Assembly: GCA_047495785.1 (NCBI GenBank)
Contig: JBLDXI010000024.1
Span: 5,022,001-5,086,000 of the forward strand
Direction of reading: 5' to 3'
From: Lepidodermella squamata
Lineage: Eukaryota; Gastrotricha
DNA length: 64,000 nt
The stretch's first letter is position 1, and each line of letters starts with the position of its first letter. A program made the translations under genes and the position numbers. Under the pieces are notes generated by a model that saw only the letters and a list, made by a program, of their open reading frames with translations, had not been told where the DNA came from and ran no database searches. Shown here piece after piece: positions 42,467 through 52,621 of this stretch.

Positions 42467-42539
42467 TATACTTTTTTCGGCAAGATAAAAAAGGCTGAAA
42501 TGAGGAGACTGCGCTTGCGAAAATAAAGCAGTCAACCGC

Positions 42540-42611
42540 GGCTCAGTAGCTTAGTGGTAGAGCGTCTGCCTAGTAAGCAGAAGATCGAGGGTTCGATCCA
42601 CCCCTGAGCCT
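42540..42611 (+). tRNA. tRNA-Thr (AGT), weakened T-stem
   Basis: Unit 2 copy with the CACCC variant of unit 1. Confidence 0.85.
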
Positions 42612-42701
42612 GGTCTTGACACTTTTTGCAGCATTCGGAGGTCTTCCGTCCCTTTTATATAGCCATTTCATTCAGGATCAAAATTGGAAAGGCTAAAAGT
42701 G

Positions 42702-42773
42702 TTCCCTGACCGGGAATCGAACCCGGGCCGCCGCGGTGAAAGCGCGGAATCCTAACCACTAGACCATCAGGGA
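42702..42773 (-). tRNA. tRNA-Glu (TTC)
   Basis: Unit 2 copy. Confidence 0.95.
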
Positions 42774-42864
42774 GGTGCAAAATCCCTGTTGTATGCGTAA
42801 ACTGTGAAGAACTCAAATTATCAACGTCATCGCACCTTCAGCAACTCTGTGCAAAAAATAGAAT

Positions 42865-42936
42865 GGGCCCGTTCGGGAATTGAACCCGAGACCTCTCGCA
42901 CCCGAAGCGAGAATCATACCCCTAGACCAACGGGCC
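42865..42936 (-). tRNA. tRNA-Pro (CGG)
   Basis: Unit 2 copy. Confidence 0.95.
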
Positions 42937-43016
42937 AACCTGACTTTACCCAATTGGCAACTGGCAACCAAAGACTTTATTAGAACGTCTCCAGCGTTTA
43001 TGCAAAACATGCGATA

Positions 43017-43089
43017 CGCCGAGACCCGGGATCGAACCAGGGACCTTTAGATCTTCAGTCTAACGCTCTCCCAACTGAGCTATCTCGGC
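43017..43089 (-). tRNA. tRNA-Phe (GAA)
   Basis: Unit 2 copy. Confidence 0.95.
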
Positions 43090-43186
43090 TGTTATTTACA
43101 GCAGTGCTAAAGTCGAAGCTTAACTTGTAGCTTAGCTAGGGAGCTCAATGCAGGCTGCTATGACTTTGGCAGCAAATAAAAAACTG

Positions 43187-43203
43187 CGCTCCTGGGTGGG
43201 CTC

Positions 43204-43243
<40 letters not shown>

Positions 43244-43260
43244 AATTGCGCCACAGAAGC
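43187..43260 (-). tRNA. tRNA-Asn (GTT)
   Basis: Unit 2 copy. Confidence 0.93.
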
Positions 43261-43443
43261 TGGCTAATCGCAGACTCGGCATCACCACTCAGCAATATGT
43301 AGCTTTTAACGCGAGCGTTGCCATGATCACGTTGTTGCCGTTACAGTTTGGCTGTAGCCGAGGTTAGATCGGCCTTCGCATAGAATATAAACAGAGCTGA
43401 ACTGTCCTTCATCAATGATCCTCAGCCGCTTTAGCTCTGCCAA

Positions 43444-43529
43444 CCCGCGATAGCTCAGCTGGTAGAGCGGAGGACTGTAGATGCAACGCAGCTATCCTTA
43501 GGTCGGTGGTTCAAGTCCGCCTCGCGGGA
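43444..43529 (+). tRNA. tRNA-Tyr (GTA) with intron
   Basis: Unit 2 copy, same 13-base intron. Confidence 0.95.
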
Positions 43530-43606
43530 TTGCATGGTTTTTCACTTTCGTTGGGTAGCAGCTTTTCATTCGTTCGTCAGTAAAAATGCGCTGATAGATG
43601 TGCAAA

Positions 43607-43678
43607 GGCCCGTTGGTCTAGGGGTATGATTCTCGCTTTGGGTGCGAGAGGTCTCGGGTTCAAATCCCGGACGGGCCC
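43607..43678 (+). tRNA. tRNA-Pro (TGG)
   Basis: Unit 2 copy. Confidence 0.95.
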
Positions 43679-43762
43679 AAGCTTTTTGAGCTAATAGCTG
43701 AAGCGGCAGCATTACAAAAGGTGTTTGCCATAACCTTGAGCGCATGTAATGTTATCACAGCG

Positions 43763-43833
43763 GCATCGGTGGTTCAGTGGTAGAATTCTCGCCTGCCACG
43801 CGGGAGGCCCGGGTTCGATTCCCGGCCGATGCA
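43763..43833 (+). tRNA. tRNA-Gly (GCC)
   Basis: Unit 2 copy. Confidence 0.96.
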
Positions 43834-43929
43834 AGCGACCCTGTTTTTTCATATCAGCTTCGATGTGCATCAGGCAAATTATGAGCGCAGCAAAATTAAA
43901 AGCACTGACAATTCAAGACGCTTCAGTCA

Positions 43930-44001
43930 TCCTTGGTAGTATAGTGGTTAGTATCCCCGCCTGTCACGCGGGAGACCAGGGTTCGATTCCCTGCCAAGGA
44001 G
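43930..44001 (+). tRNA. tRNA-Asp (GTC)
   Basis: Unit 2 copy. Confidence 0.96.
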
Positions 44002-44071
44002 TCAGCTTTTTTAGTTGCGGCGCATAGGTTTCGAGCCAATTTTTTGAGAAAATTGCTAAAAAGTTGATTGC

Positions 44072-44144
44072 CGCCCGATGTGGGGCTCGAACCCACGACC
44101 CTGGGATTAAGAGTCCCATGCTCTACCGACTGAGCTAACCGGGC
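44072..44144 (-). tRNA. tRNA-Lys (CTT)
   Basis: Unit 2 copy. Confidence 0.95.
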
Positions 44145-44223
44145 TGAGGCGCTATCAATTGCCTAAGCCGACAATTATGAAGCAGTTGACTGCTGGCGAA
44201 TGTTGACTGCCATCAAAAATACT

Positions 44224-44296
44224 CGAGGCTGCCAGGAGTCGAACCTGGAATCTTCTGATCCGTAGTCAGACGCGTTGTCCATTGCGCCACAACCCC
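44224..44296 (-). tRNA. tRNA-Arg (ACG)
   Basis: Unit 2 copy. Confidence 0.93.
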
Positions 44297-44363
44297 ATTC
44301 GGTCGAAAGAAGGCTTGCAAGCGCTAATTAGCAGGCAGGAATGGGACTGAAGTGAAAAATGCA

Positions 44364-44447
44364 TGTCAGAAGTGGGATTCGAACCCACGCCAGTAGAAAC
44401 TGACTGCGACCTGAAAGCAGCGCCTTGGACCGCTCGGCCATCCTGAC
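44364..44447 (-). tRNA. tRNA-Leu (CAG), anticodon-stem mutation
   Basis: Unit 2 copy; GACCTGAACGCAG of other units reads GACCTGAAAGCAG on the plus strand, breaking one pair of the anticodon stem. Confidence 0.88.
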
Positions 44448-44616
44448 GAGATGGTGGAATAGATTGCTGATATCCTGCAGACGGCATTTTGCAAAGCTAA
44501 GATATCGCAGAGCAAGTACAGCAAACAGCAAAGTCGTATAACTGTTGCCAATATAAAACTAGCCAGCTACGCCGATCGGGGTGTATCGTTTCTTAAACTG
44601 CTGAAGAAGCACTCAA

Positions 44617-44698
44617 GTCGCTATGCCCGAGTGGTTAAGGGGTCTGACTAGAAATCAGATGCGGTCTCCGCGCGTAGGTTCAAATCCTACTGGCGACG
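44617..44698 (+). tRNA. tRNA-Ser (AGA)
   Basis: Unit 2 copy. Confidence 0.95.
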
Positions 44699-44773
44699 AC
44701 AGTTATTTTTGCATTATAACGACTGAAACTCAGTTCTGCAGTTAGCCTCCAGAACAGTCCTCGCTTTCATCAG

Positions 44774-44845
44774 GCGTCAGTGGTGTAACGGTCAGCATGG
44801 TTGCCTTCCAAGCAGCCGATCCGGGTTCGACTCCCGGCTGACGCA
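44774..44845 (+). tRNA. tRNA-Gly (TCC)
   Basis: Unit 2 copy. Confidence 0.95.
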
Positions 44846-44924
44846 CACGTTTTTAGCTCACACGTTTGAAAGCAATTGCTAGTGACGAGATTAAAGCTGT
44901 CCTTCCCAAAACCAGCGTTCGAGA

Positions 44925-44996
44925 GGTCCCATGGTGTAGCGGTTAGCACTCTGGACTCTGAATCCAGCGACTCGAGTTCGATTCTCGATGGGACCT
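44925..44996 (+). tRNA. tRNA-Gln (CTG)
   Basis: Unit 2 copy. Confidence 0.95.
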
Positions 44997-45100
44997 TGAT
45001 ACGTTTTTTCAAACAAACTTTCAGCTCACTCACTCTCAGCTGATGGAAACTTGCGATCGCAATATTTGTTACCATTCAAACCTTTTCTTTCACTAGCCTA

Positions 45101-45172
45101 GGGGGCATAGCTCAGTGGTAGAGCGTCTCATTCGCATTGTGAAGGTCTCGGGTTCAATCCCCGATGCCTCCA
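45101..45172 (+). tRNA. tRNA-Ala (CGC)
   Basis: Unit 2 copy. Confidence 0.92.
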
Positions 45173-45259
45173 GTTGGCAATTTTTTCGCGTAACCTCTCG
45201 AAGATTAGTTGCTATATCGGTGAAAGTGACCAGAAATTACGCTAAAAATGTGAAAATAG

Positions 45260-45343
45260 TGTCAGAAGTGGGGTTCGAACCCACGCCAGTAGAAACTGAC
45301 TGCGACCTGAACGCAGCGCCTTGGACCGCTCGGCCATCCTGAC
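45260..45343 (-). tRNA. tRNA-Leu (CAG), chimeric
   Basis: Unit 3. The 3' part and flank (GTGTCAGAAGTGGGGTTCG on the plus strand) come from Leu-CAA and the rest, including loop TTCAGGT, from Leu-CAG. The fold stays complete. Confidence 0.95.
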
Positions 45344-45512
45344 GAGATGGTGGAATAGATTGCTGATATCCTGCAGACGGCATTTTGCAAAGCTAAGATA
45401 TCGCAGAGCAAGTACAGCAAACAGCAAAGTCGTATAACTGTTGCCAATATAAAACTAGCCAGCTACGCCGATCGGGGTGTATCGTTTCTTAAACTGCTGA
45501 AGAAGCACTCAA

Positions 45513-45594
45513 GTCGCTATGCCCGAGTGGTTAAGGGGTCTGACTAGAAATCAGATGCGGTCTCCGCGCGTAGGTTCAAATCCTACTGGCGACG
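45513..45594 (+). tRNA. tRNA-Ser (AGA)
   Basis: Unit 3 copy. Confidence 0.95.
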
Positions 45595-45669
45595 ACAGTT
45601 ATTTTTGCATTATAACGACTGAAACTCAGTTCTGCAGTTAGCCTCCAGAACAGTCCTCGCTTTCATCAG

Positions 45670-45741
45670 GCGTCAGTGGTGTAACGGTCAGCATGGTTGC
45701 CTTCCAAGCAGCCGATCCGGGTTCGACTCCCGGCTGACGCA
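45670..45741 (+). tRNA. tRNA-Gly (TCC)
   Basis: Unit 3 copy. Confidence 0.95.
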
Positions 45742-45820
45742 CACGTTTTTAGCTCACACGTTTGAAAGCAATTGCTAGTGACGAGATTAAAGCTGTCCTT
45801 CCCAAAACCAGCGTTCGAGA

Positions 45821-45892
45821 GGTCCCATGGTGTAGCGGTTAGCACTCTGGACTCTGAATCCAGCGACTCGAGTTCGATTCTCGATGGGACCT
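45821..45892 (+). tRNA. tRNA-Gln (CTG)
   Basis: Unit 3 copy. Confidence 0.95.
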
Positions 45893-45996
45893 TGATACGT
45901 TTTTTCAAACAAACTTTCAGCTCACTCACTCTCAGCTGATGGAAACTTGCGATCGCAATATTTGTTACCATTCAAACCTTTTCTTTCACTAGCCTA

Positions 45997-46068
45997 GGGG
46001 GCATAGCTCAGTGGTAGAGCGTCTCATTCGCATTGTGAAGGTCTCGGGTTCAATCCCCGATGCCTCCA
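45997..46068 (+). tRNA. tRNA-Ala (CGC)
   Basis: Unit 3 copy. Confidence 0.92.
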
Positions 46069-46155
46069 GTTGGCAATTTTTTCGCGTAACCTCTCGAAGA
46101 TTAGTTGCTATATCGGTGAAAGTGACCAGAAATTACGCTAAAAATGTGAAAATAG

Positions 46156-46239
46156 TGTCAGAAGTGGGGTTCGAACCCACGCCAGTAGAAACTGACTGCG
46201 ACCTGAACGCAGCGCCTTGGACCGCTCGGCCATCCTGAC
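46156..46239 (-). tRNA. tRNA-Leu (CAG), chimeric
   Basis: Unit 4 copy. Confidence 0.95.
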
Positions 46240-46408
46240 GAGATGGTGGAATAGATTGCTGATATCCTGCAGACGGCATTTTGCAAAGCTAAGATATCGC
46301 AGAGCAAGTACAGCAAACAGCAAAGTCGTATAACTGTTGCCAATATAAAACTAGCCAGCTACGCCGATCGGGGTGTATCGTTTCTTAAACTGCTGAAGAA
46401 GCACTCAA

Positions 46409-46490
46409 GTCGCTATGCCCGAGTGGTTAAGGGGTCTGACTAGAAATCAGATGCGGTCTCCGCGCGTAGGTTCAAATCCTACTGGCGACG
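46409..46490 (+). tRNA. tRNA-Ser (AGA)
   Basis: Unit 4 copy. Confidence 0.95.
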
Positions 46491-46565
46491 ACAGTTATTT
46501 TTGCATTATAACGACTGAAACTCAGTTCTGCAGTTAGCCTCCAGAACAGTCCTCGCTTTCATCAG

Positions 46566-46637
46566 GCGTCAGTGGTGTAACGGTCAGCATGGTTGCCTTC
46601 CAAGCAGCCGATCCGGGTTCGACTCCCGGCTGACGCA
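46566..46637 (+). tRNA. tRNA-Gly (TCC)
   Basis: Unit 4 copy. Confidence 0.95.
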
Positions 46638-46716
46638 CACGTTTTTAGCTCACACGTTTGAAAGCAATTGCTAGTGACGAGATTAAAGCTGTCCTTCCCA
46701 AAACCAGCGTTCGAGA

Positions 46717-46788
46717 GGTCCCATGGTGTAGCGGTTAGCACTCTGGACTCTGAATCCAGCGACTCGAGTTCGATTCTCGATGGGACCT
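46717..46788 (+). tRNA. tRNA-Gln (CTG)
   Basis: Unit 4 copy. Confidence 0.95.
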
Positions 46789-46892
46789 TGATACGTTTTT
46801 TCAAACAAACTTTCAGCTCACTCACTCTCAGCTGATGGAAACTTGCGATCGCAATATTTGTTACCATTCAAACCTTTTCTTTCACTAGCCTA

Positions 46893-46964
46893 GGGGGCAT
46901 AGCTCAGTGGTAGAGCGTCTCATTCGCATTGTGAAGGTCTCGGGTTCAATCCCCGATGCCTCCA
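46893..46964 (+). tRNA. tRNA-Ala (CGC)
   Basis: Unit 4 copy. Confidence 0.92.
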
Positions 46965-47051
46965 GTTGGCAATTTTTTCGCGTAACCTCTCGAAGATTAG
47001 TTGCTATATCGGTGAAAGTGACCAGAAATTACGCTAAAAATGTGAAAATAG

Positions 47052-47135
47052 TGTCAGAAGTGGGGTTCGAACCCACGCCCTCTTTCGAGGACCAGATCTT
47101 GAGTCTGGCGCCTTAGACCGCTCGGCCATCCTGAC
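47052..47135 (-). tRNA. tRNA-Leu (CAA)
   Basis: Unit 5 copy, complete. Confidence 0.95.
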
Positions 47136-47235
47136 CAGATGTAGCTACTCTGGGAAATTGTTGTAATCCATCCGAAAATATGAGAAATTTGGCCGTTTAA
47201 AGGGCGAGCGCATTGCATTGCCGCATCTATCGATA

Positions 47236-47300
47236 GGCGAAATGGCTATCGCGTCGGACTTCGGATCCGAAGATTGTGGGTTCGAGTCCCATCAGCGTCG
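47236..47300 (+). pseudogene. tRNA-Arg (TCG) pseudogene
   Basis: Unit 5; same 8-base loss. Confidence 0.85.
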
Positions 47301-47390
47301 GCTCTATTTTTGCTGGCCTTTTCTTTCGGCTGAGCTGTTATCATAGCAACAGAATTATCACTTGTCAAGCTGTCAAGAATAATCACAAGG

Positions 47391-47463
47391 GCCTTCCTAG
47401 CTCAGTCGGTAGAGCATGTGACTTTTAATCACAGGGTCGGGGGTTCGAGTCCCCCGGAGGGCG
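47391..47463 (+). tRNA. tRNA-Lys (TTT)
   Basis: Unit 5 copy. Confidence 0.95.
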
Positions 47464-47530
47464 CAATATTTTTACCCAGGGTAACATGTTTATGGCATCG
47501 ACCGGCTGCTAAGAAGACGAAGATCTCGAA

Positions 47531-47603
47531 GGGGGATTAGCTCAAATGGTAGAGCGCTCGCTTAGCATGCGAGAGGTAACGGGATCGACGCCCGTATCCT
47601 CCA
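47531..47603 (+). tRNA. tRNA-Ala (AGC)
   Basis: Unit 5 copy. Confidence 0.9.
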
Positions 47604-47676
47604 TATACTTTTTTCGGCAAGATAAAAAAGGCTGAAATGAGGAGACTGCGCTTGCGAAAATAAAGCAGTCAACCGC

Positions 47677-47748
47677 GGCTCAGTAGCTTAGTGGTAGAGC
47701 GTCTGCCTAGTAAGCAGAAGATCGAGGGTTCGATCCCCCCCTGAGCCT
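47677..47748 (+). tRNA. tRNA-Thr (AGT)
   Basis: Unit 5 copy; 3' T-stem strand CCCCC, one mismatch only. Confidence 0.92.
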
Positions 47749-47838
47749 GGTCTTGACACTTTTTGCAGCATTCGGAGGTCTTCCGTCCCTTTTATATAGC
47801 CATTTCATTCAGGATCAAAATTGGAAAGGCTAAAAGTG

Positions 47839-47910
47839 TTCCCTGACCGGGAATCGAACCCGGGCCGCCGCGGTGAAAGCGCGGAATCCTAACCACTAGA
47901 CCATCAGGGA
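47839..47910 (-). tRNA. tRNA-Glu (TTC)
   Basis: Unit 5 copy. Confidence 0.95.
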
Positions 47911-48001
47911 GGTGCAAAATCCCTGTTGTATGCGTAAACTGTGAAGAACTCAAATTATCAACGTCATCGCACCTTCAGCAACTCTGTGCAAAAAATAGAA
48001 T

Positions 48002-48073
48002 GGGCCCGTTCGGGAATTGAACCCGAGACCTCTCGCACCCGAAGCGAGAATCATACCCCTAGACCAACGGGCC
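48002..48073 (-). tRNA. tRNA-Pro (CGG)
   Basis: Unit 5 copy. Confidence 0.95.
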
Positions 48074-48153
48074 AACCTGACTTTACCCAATTGGCAACTG
48101 GCAACCAAAGACTTTATTAGAACGTCTCCAGCGTTTATGCAAAACATGCGATA

Positions 48154-48226
48154 CGCCGAGACCCGGGATCGAACCAGGGACCTTTAGATCTTCAGTCTAA
48201 CGCTCTCCCAACTGAGCTATCTCGGC
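48154..48226 (-). tRNA. tRNA-Phe (GAA)
   Basis: Unit 5 copy. Confidence 0.95.
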
Positions 48227-48323
48227 TGTTATTTACAGCAGTGCTAAAGTCGAAGCTTAACTTGTAGCTTAGCTAGGGAGCTCAATGCAGGCTGCTATGA
48301 CTTTGGCAGCAAATAAAAAACTG

Positions 48324-48340
48324 CGCTCCTGGGTGGGCTC

Positions 48341-48380
<40 letters not shown>

Positions 48381-48397
48381 AATTGCGCCACAGAAGC
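48324..48397 (-). tRNA. tRNA-Asn (GTT)
   Basis: Unit 5 copy. Confidence 0.93.
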
Positions 48398-48580
48398 TGG
48401 CTAATCGCAGACTCGGCATCACCACTCAGCAATATGTAGCTTTTAACGCGAGCGTTGCCATGATCACGTTGTTGCCGTTACAGTTTGGCTGTAGCCGAGG
48501 TTAGATCGGCCTTCGCATAGAATATAAACAGAGCTGAACTGTCCTTCATCAATGATCCTCAGCCGCTTTAGCTCTGCCAA

Positions 48581-48666
48581 CCCGCGATAGCTCAGCTGGT
48601 AGAGCGGAGGACTGTAGATGCAACGCAGCTATCCTTAGGTCGGTGGTTCAAGTCCGCCTCGCGGGA
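48581..48666 (+). tRNA. tRNA-Tyr (GTA) with intron
   Basis: Unit 5 copy, same intron. Confidence 0.95.
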
Positions 48667-48743
48667 TTGCATGGTTTTTCACTTTCGTTGGGTAGCAGCT
48701 TTTCATTCGTTCGTCAGTAAAAATGCGCTGATAGATGTGCAAA

Positions 48744-48815
48744 GGCCCGTTGGTCTAGGGGTATGATTCTCGCTTTGGGTGCGAGAGGTCTCGGGTTCAA
48801 ATCCCGGACGGGCCC
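48744..48815 (+). tRNA. tRNA-Pro (TGG)
   Basis: Unit 5 copy. Confidence 0.95.
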
Positions 48816-48899
48816 AAGCTTTTTGAGCTAATAGCTGAAGCGGCAGCATTACAAAAGGTGTTTGCCATAACCTTGAGCGCATGTAATGTTATCACAGCG

Positions 48900-48970
48900 G
48901 CATCGGTGGTTCAGTGGTAGAATTCTCGCCTGCCACGCGGGAGGCCCGGGTTCGATTCCCGGCCGATGCA
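48900..48970 (+). tRNA. tRNA-Gly (GCC)
   Basis: Unit 5 copy. Confidence 0.96.
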
Positions 48971-49066
48971 AGCGACCCTGTTTTTTCATATCAGCTTCGA
49001 TGTGCATCAGGCAAATTATGAGCGCAGCAAAATTAAAAGCACTGACAATTCAAGACGCTTCAGTCA

Positions 49067-49138
49067 TCCTTGGTAGTATAGTGGTTAGTATCCCCGCCTG
49101 TCACGCGGGAGACCAGGGTTCGATTCCCTGCCAAGGAG
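49067..49138 (+). tRNA. tRNA-Asp (GTC)
   Basis: Unit 5 copy. Confidence 0.96.
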
Positions 49139-49208
49139 TCAGCTTTTTTAGTTGCGGCGCATAGGTTTCGAGCCAATTTTTTGAGAAAATTGCTAACAAG
49201 TTGATTGC

Positions 49209-49281
49209 CGCCCGATGTGGGGCTCGAACCCACGACCCTGGGATTAAGAGTCCCATGCTCTACCGACTGAGCTAACCGGGC
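49209..49281 (-). tRNA. tRNA-Lys (CTT)
   Basis: Unit 5 copy. Confidence 0.95.
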
Positions 49282-49360
49282 TGAGGCGCTATCAATTGCC
49301 TAAGCCGACAATTATGAAGCAGTTGACTGCTGGCGAATGTTGACTGCCATCAAAAATACT

Positions 49361-49433
49361 CGAGGCTGCCAGGAGTCGAACCTGGAATCTTCTGATCCGT
49401 AGTCAGACGCGTTGTCCATTGCGCCACAACCCC
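49361..49433 (-). tRNA. tRNA-Arg (ACG)
   Basis: Unit 5 copy. Confidence 0.93.
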
Positions 49434-49500
49434 ATTCGGTCGAAAGAAGGCTTGCAAGCGCTAATTAGCAGGCAGGAATGGGACTGAAGTGAAAAATGCA

Positions 49501-49584
49501 TGTCAGAAGTGGGATTCGAACCCACGCCAGTAGAAACTGACTGCGACCTGAACGCAGCGCCTTGGACCGCTCGGCCATCCTGAC
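49501..49584 (-). tRNA. tRNA-Leu (CAG)
   Basis: Unit 5 copy, non-chimeric form. Confidence 0.95.
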
Positions 49585-49753
49585 GAGATGGTGGAATAGA
49601 TTGCTGATATCCTGCAGACGGCATTTTGCAAAGCTAAGATATCGCAGAGCAAGTACAGCAAACAGCAAAGTCGTATAACTGTTGCCAATATAAAACTAGC
49701 CAGCTACGCCGATCGGGGTGTATCGTTTCTTAAACTGCTGAAGAAGCACTCAA

Positions 49754-49835
49754 GTCGCTATGCCCGAGTGGTTAAGGGGTCTGACTAGAAATCAGATGCG
49801 GTCTCCGCGCGTAGGTTCAAATCCTACTGGCGACG
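49754..49835 (+). tRNA. tRNA-Ser (AGA)
   Basis: Unit 5 copy. Confidence 0.95.
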
Positions 49836-49910
49836 ACAGTTATTTTTGCATTATAACGACTGAAACTCAGTTCTGCAGTTAGCCTCCAGAACAGTCCTCG
49901 CTTTCATCAG

Positions 49911-49982
49911 GCGTCAGTGGTGTAACGGTCAGCATGGTTGCCTTCCAAGCAGCCGATCCGGGTTCGACTCCCGGCTGACGCA
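49911..49982 (+). tRNA. tRNA-Gly (TCC)
   Basis: Unit 5 copy. Confidence 0.95.
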
Positions 49983-50061
49983 CACGTTTTTAGCTCACAC
50001 GTTTGAAAGCAATTGCTAGTGACGAGATTAAAGCTGTCCTTCCCAAAACCAGCGTTCGAGA

Positions 50062-50133
50062 GGTCCCATGGTGTAGCGGTTAGCACTCTGGACTCTGAAT
50101 CCAGCGACTCGAGTTCGATTCTCGATGGGACCT
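50062..50133 (+). tRNA. tRNA-Gln (CTG)
   Basis: Unit 5 copy. Confidence 0.95.
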
Positions 50134-50237
50134 TGATACGTTTTTTCAAACAAACTTTCAGCTCACTCACTCTCAGCTGATGGAAACTTGCGATCGCAAT
50201 ATTTGTTACCATTCAAACCTTTTCTTTCACTAGCCTA

Positions 50238-50309
50238 GGGGGCATAGCTCAGTGGTAGAGCGTCTCATTCGCATTGTGAAGGTCTCGGGTTCAATCCCCG
50301 ATGCCTCCA
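50238..50309 (+). tRNA. tRNA-Ala (CGC)
   Basis: Unit 5 copy. Confidence 0.92.
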
Positions 50310-50396
50310 GTTGGCAATTTTTTCGCGTAACCTCTCGAAGATTAGTTGCTATATCGGTGAAAGTGACCAGAAATTACGCTAAAAATGTGAAAATAG

Positions 50397-50480
50397 TGTC
50401 AGAAGTGGGGTTCGAACCCACGCCAGTAGAAACTGACTGCGACCTGAACGCAGCGCCTTGGACCGCTCGGCCATCCTGAC
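50397..50480 (-). tRNA. tRNA-Leu (CAG), chimeric
   Basis: Unit 6 copy. Confidence 0.95.
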
Positions 50481-50649
50481 GAGATGGTGGAATAGATTGC
50501 TGATATCCTGCAGACGGCATTTTGCAAAGCTAAGATATCGCAGAGCAAGTACAGCAAACAGCAAAGTCGTATAACTGTTGCCAATATAAAACTAGCCAGC
50601 TACGCCGATCGGGGTGTATCGTTTCTTAAACTGCTGAAGAAGCACTCAA

Positions 50650-50731
50650 GTCGCTATGCCCGAGTGGTTAAGGGGTCTGACTAGAAATCAGATGCGGTCT
50701 CCGCGCGTAGGTTCAAATCCTACTGGCGACG
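50650..50731 (+). tRNA. tRNA-Ser (AGA)
   Basis: Unit 6 copy. Confidence 0.95.
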
Positions 50732-50806
50732 ACAGTTATTTTTGCATTATAACGACTGAAACTCAGTTCTGCAGTTAGCCTCCAGAACAGTCCTCGCTTT
50801 CATCAG

Positions 50807-50878
50807 GCGTCAGTGGTGTAACGGTCAGCATGGTTGCCTTCCAAGCAGCCGATCCGGGTTCGACTCCCGGCTGACGCA
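50807..50878 (+). tRNA. tRNA-Gly (TCC)
   Basis: Unit 6 copy. Confidence 0.95.
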
Positions 50879-50957
50879 CACGTTTTTAGCTCACACGTTT
50901 GAAAGCAATTGCTAGTGACGAGATTAAAGCTGTCCTTCCCAAAACCAGCGTTCGAGA

Positions 50958-51029
50958 GGTCCCATGGTGTAGCGGTTAGCACTCTGGACTCTGAATCCAG
51001 CGACTCGAGTTCGATTCTCGATGGGACCT
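50958..51029 (+). tRNA. tRNA-Gln (CTG)
   Basis: Unit 6 copy. Confidence 0.95.
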
Positions 51030-51133
51030 TGATACGTTTTTTCAAACAAACTTTCAGCTCACTCACTCTCAGCTGATGGAAACTTGCGATCGCAATATTT
51101 GTTACCATTCAAACCTTTTCTTTCACTAGCCTA

Positions 51134-51205
51134 GGGGGCATAGCTCAGTGGTAGAGCGTCTCATTCGCATTGTGAAGGTCTCGGGTTCAATCCCCGATGC
51201 CTCCA
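51134..51205 (+). tRNA. tRNA-Ala (CGC)
   Basis: Unit 6 copy. Confidence 0.92.
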
Positions 51206-51292
51206 GTTGGCAATTTTTTCGCGTAACCTCTCGAAGATTAGTTGCTATATCGGTGAAAGTGACCAGAAATTACGCTAAAAATGTGAAAATAG

Positions 51293-51376
51293 TGTCAGAA
51301 GTGGGGTTCGAACCCACGCCCTCTTTCGAGGACCAGATCTTGAGTCTGGCGCCTTAGACCGCTCGGCCATCCTGAC
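51293..51376 (-). tRNA. tRNA-Leu (CAA)
   Basis: Unit 7 copy. Confidence 0.95.
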
Positions 51377-51476
51377 CAGATGTAGCTACTCTGGGAAATT
51401 GTTGTAATCCATCCGAAAATATGAGAAATTTGGCCGTTTAAAGGGCGAGCGCATTGCATTGCCGCATCTATCGATA

Positions 51477-51541
51477 GGCGAAATGGCTATCGCGTCGGAC
51501 TTCGGATCCGAAGATTGTGGGTTCGAGTCCCATCAGCGTCG
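51477..51541 (+). pseudogene. tRNA-Arg (TCG) pseudogene
   Basis: Unit 7; same 8-base loss. Confidence 0.85.
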
Positions 51542-51631
51542 GCTCTATTTTTGCTGGCCTTTTCTTTCGGCTGAGCTGTTATCATAGCAACAGAATTATC
51601 ACTTGTCAAGCTGTCAAGAATAATCACAAGG

Positions 51632-51704
51632 GCCTTCCTAGCTCAGTCGGTAGAGCATGTGACTTTTAATCACAGGGTCGGGGGTTCGAGTCCCCCGGAG
51701 GGCG
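51632..51704 (+). tRNA. tRNA-Lys (TTT)
   Basis: Unit 7 copy. Confidence 0.95.
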
Positions 51705-51771
51705 CAATATTTTTACCCAGGGTAACATGTTTATGGCATCGACCGGCTGCTAAGAAGACGAAGATCTCGAA

Positions 51772-51844
51772 GGGGGATTAGCTCAAATGGTAGAGCGCTC
51801 GCTTAGCATGCGAGAGGTAACGGGATCGACGCCCGTATCCTCCA
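51772..51844 (+). tRNA. tRNA-Ala (AGC)
   Basis: Unit 7 copy. Confidence 0.9.
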
Positions 51845-51917
51845 TATACTTTTTTCGGCAAGATAAAAAAGGCTGAAATGAGGAGACTGCGCTTGCGAAA
51901 ATAAAGCAGTCAACCGC

Positions 51918-51989
51918 GGCTCAGTAGCTTAGTGGTAGAGCGTCTGCCTAGTAAGCAGAAGATCGAGGGTTCGATCCCCCCCTGAGCCT
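51918..51989 (+). tRNA. tRNA-Thr (AGT)
   Basis: Unit 7 copy, CCCCC form. Confidence 0.92.
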
Positions 51990-52079
51990 GGTCTTGACAC
52001 TTTTTGCAGCATTCGGAGGTCTTCCGTCCCTTTTATATAGCCATTTCATTCAGGATCAAAATTGGAAAGGCTAAAAGTG

Positions 52080-52151
52080 TTCCCTGACCGGGAATCGAAC
52101 CCGGGCCGCCGCGGTGAAAGCGCGGAATCCTAACCACTAGACCATCAGGGA
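52080..52151 (-). tRNA. tRNA-Glu (TTC)
   Basis: Unit 7 copy. Confidence 0.95.
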
Positions 52152-52242
52152 GGTGCAAAATCCCTGTTGTATGCGTAAACTGTGAAGAACTCAAATTATC
52201 AACGTCATCGCACCTTCAGCAACTCTGTGCAAAAAATAGAAT

Positions 52243-52314
52243 GGGCCCGTTCGGGAATTGAACCCGAGACCTCTCGCACCCGAAGCGAGAATCATACCCC
52301 TAGACCAACGGGCC
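52243..52314 (-). tRNA. tRNA-Pro (CGG)
   Basis: Unit 7 copy. Confidence 0.95.
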
Positions 52315-52394
52315 AACCTGACTTTACCCAATTGGCAACTGGCAACCAAAGACTTTATTAGAACGTCTCCAGCGTTTATGCAAAACATGCGATA

Positions 52395-52467
52395 CGCCGA
52401 GACCCGGGATCGAACCAGGGACCTTTAGATCTTCAGTCTAACGCTCTCCCAACTGAGCTATCTCGGC
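52395..52467 (-). tRNA. tRNA-Phe (GAA)
   Basis: Unit 7 copy. Confidence 0.95.
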
Positions 52468-52564
52468 TGTTATTTACAGCAGTGCTAAAGTCGAAGCTTA
52501 ACTTGTAGCTTAGCTAGGGAGCTCAATGCAGGCTGCTATGACTTTGGCAGCAAATAAAAAACTG

Positions 52565-52581
52565 CGCTCCTGGGTGGGCTC

Positions 52582-52621
<40 letters not shown>

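Larger units (their letters stand above)
41922..45259. repeat. Array unit 2 (long, 3338 bp)
   Basis: As unit 1 but 7 bases shorter because of a deletion in its first tRNA-Leu. Confidence 0.95.
45260..46155. repeat. Array unit 3 (short, 896 bp)
   Basis: Five tRNA genes, first one a Leu chimera. Confidence 0.95.
46156..47051. repeat. Array unit 4 (short, 896 bp)
   Basis: Same layout as unit 3. Confidence 0.95.
47052..50396. repeat. Array unit 5 (long, 3345 bp)
   Basis: 20 tRNA loci, Thr copy with intact CCCCC T-stem strand. Confidence 0.95.
50397..51292. repeat. Array unit 6 (short, 896 bp)
   Basis: Five tRNA genes. Confidence 0.95.
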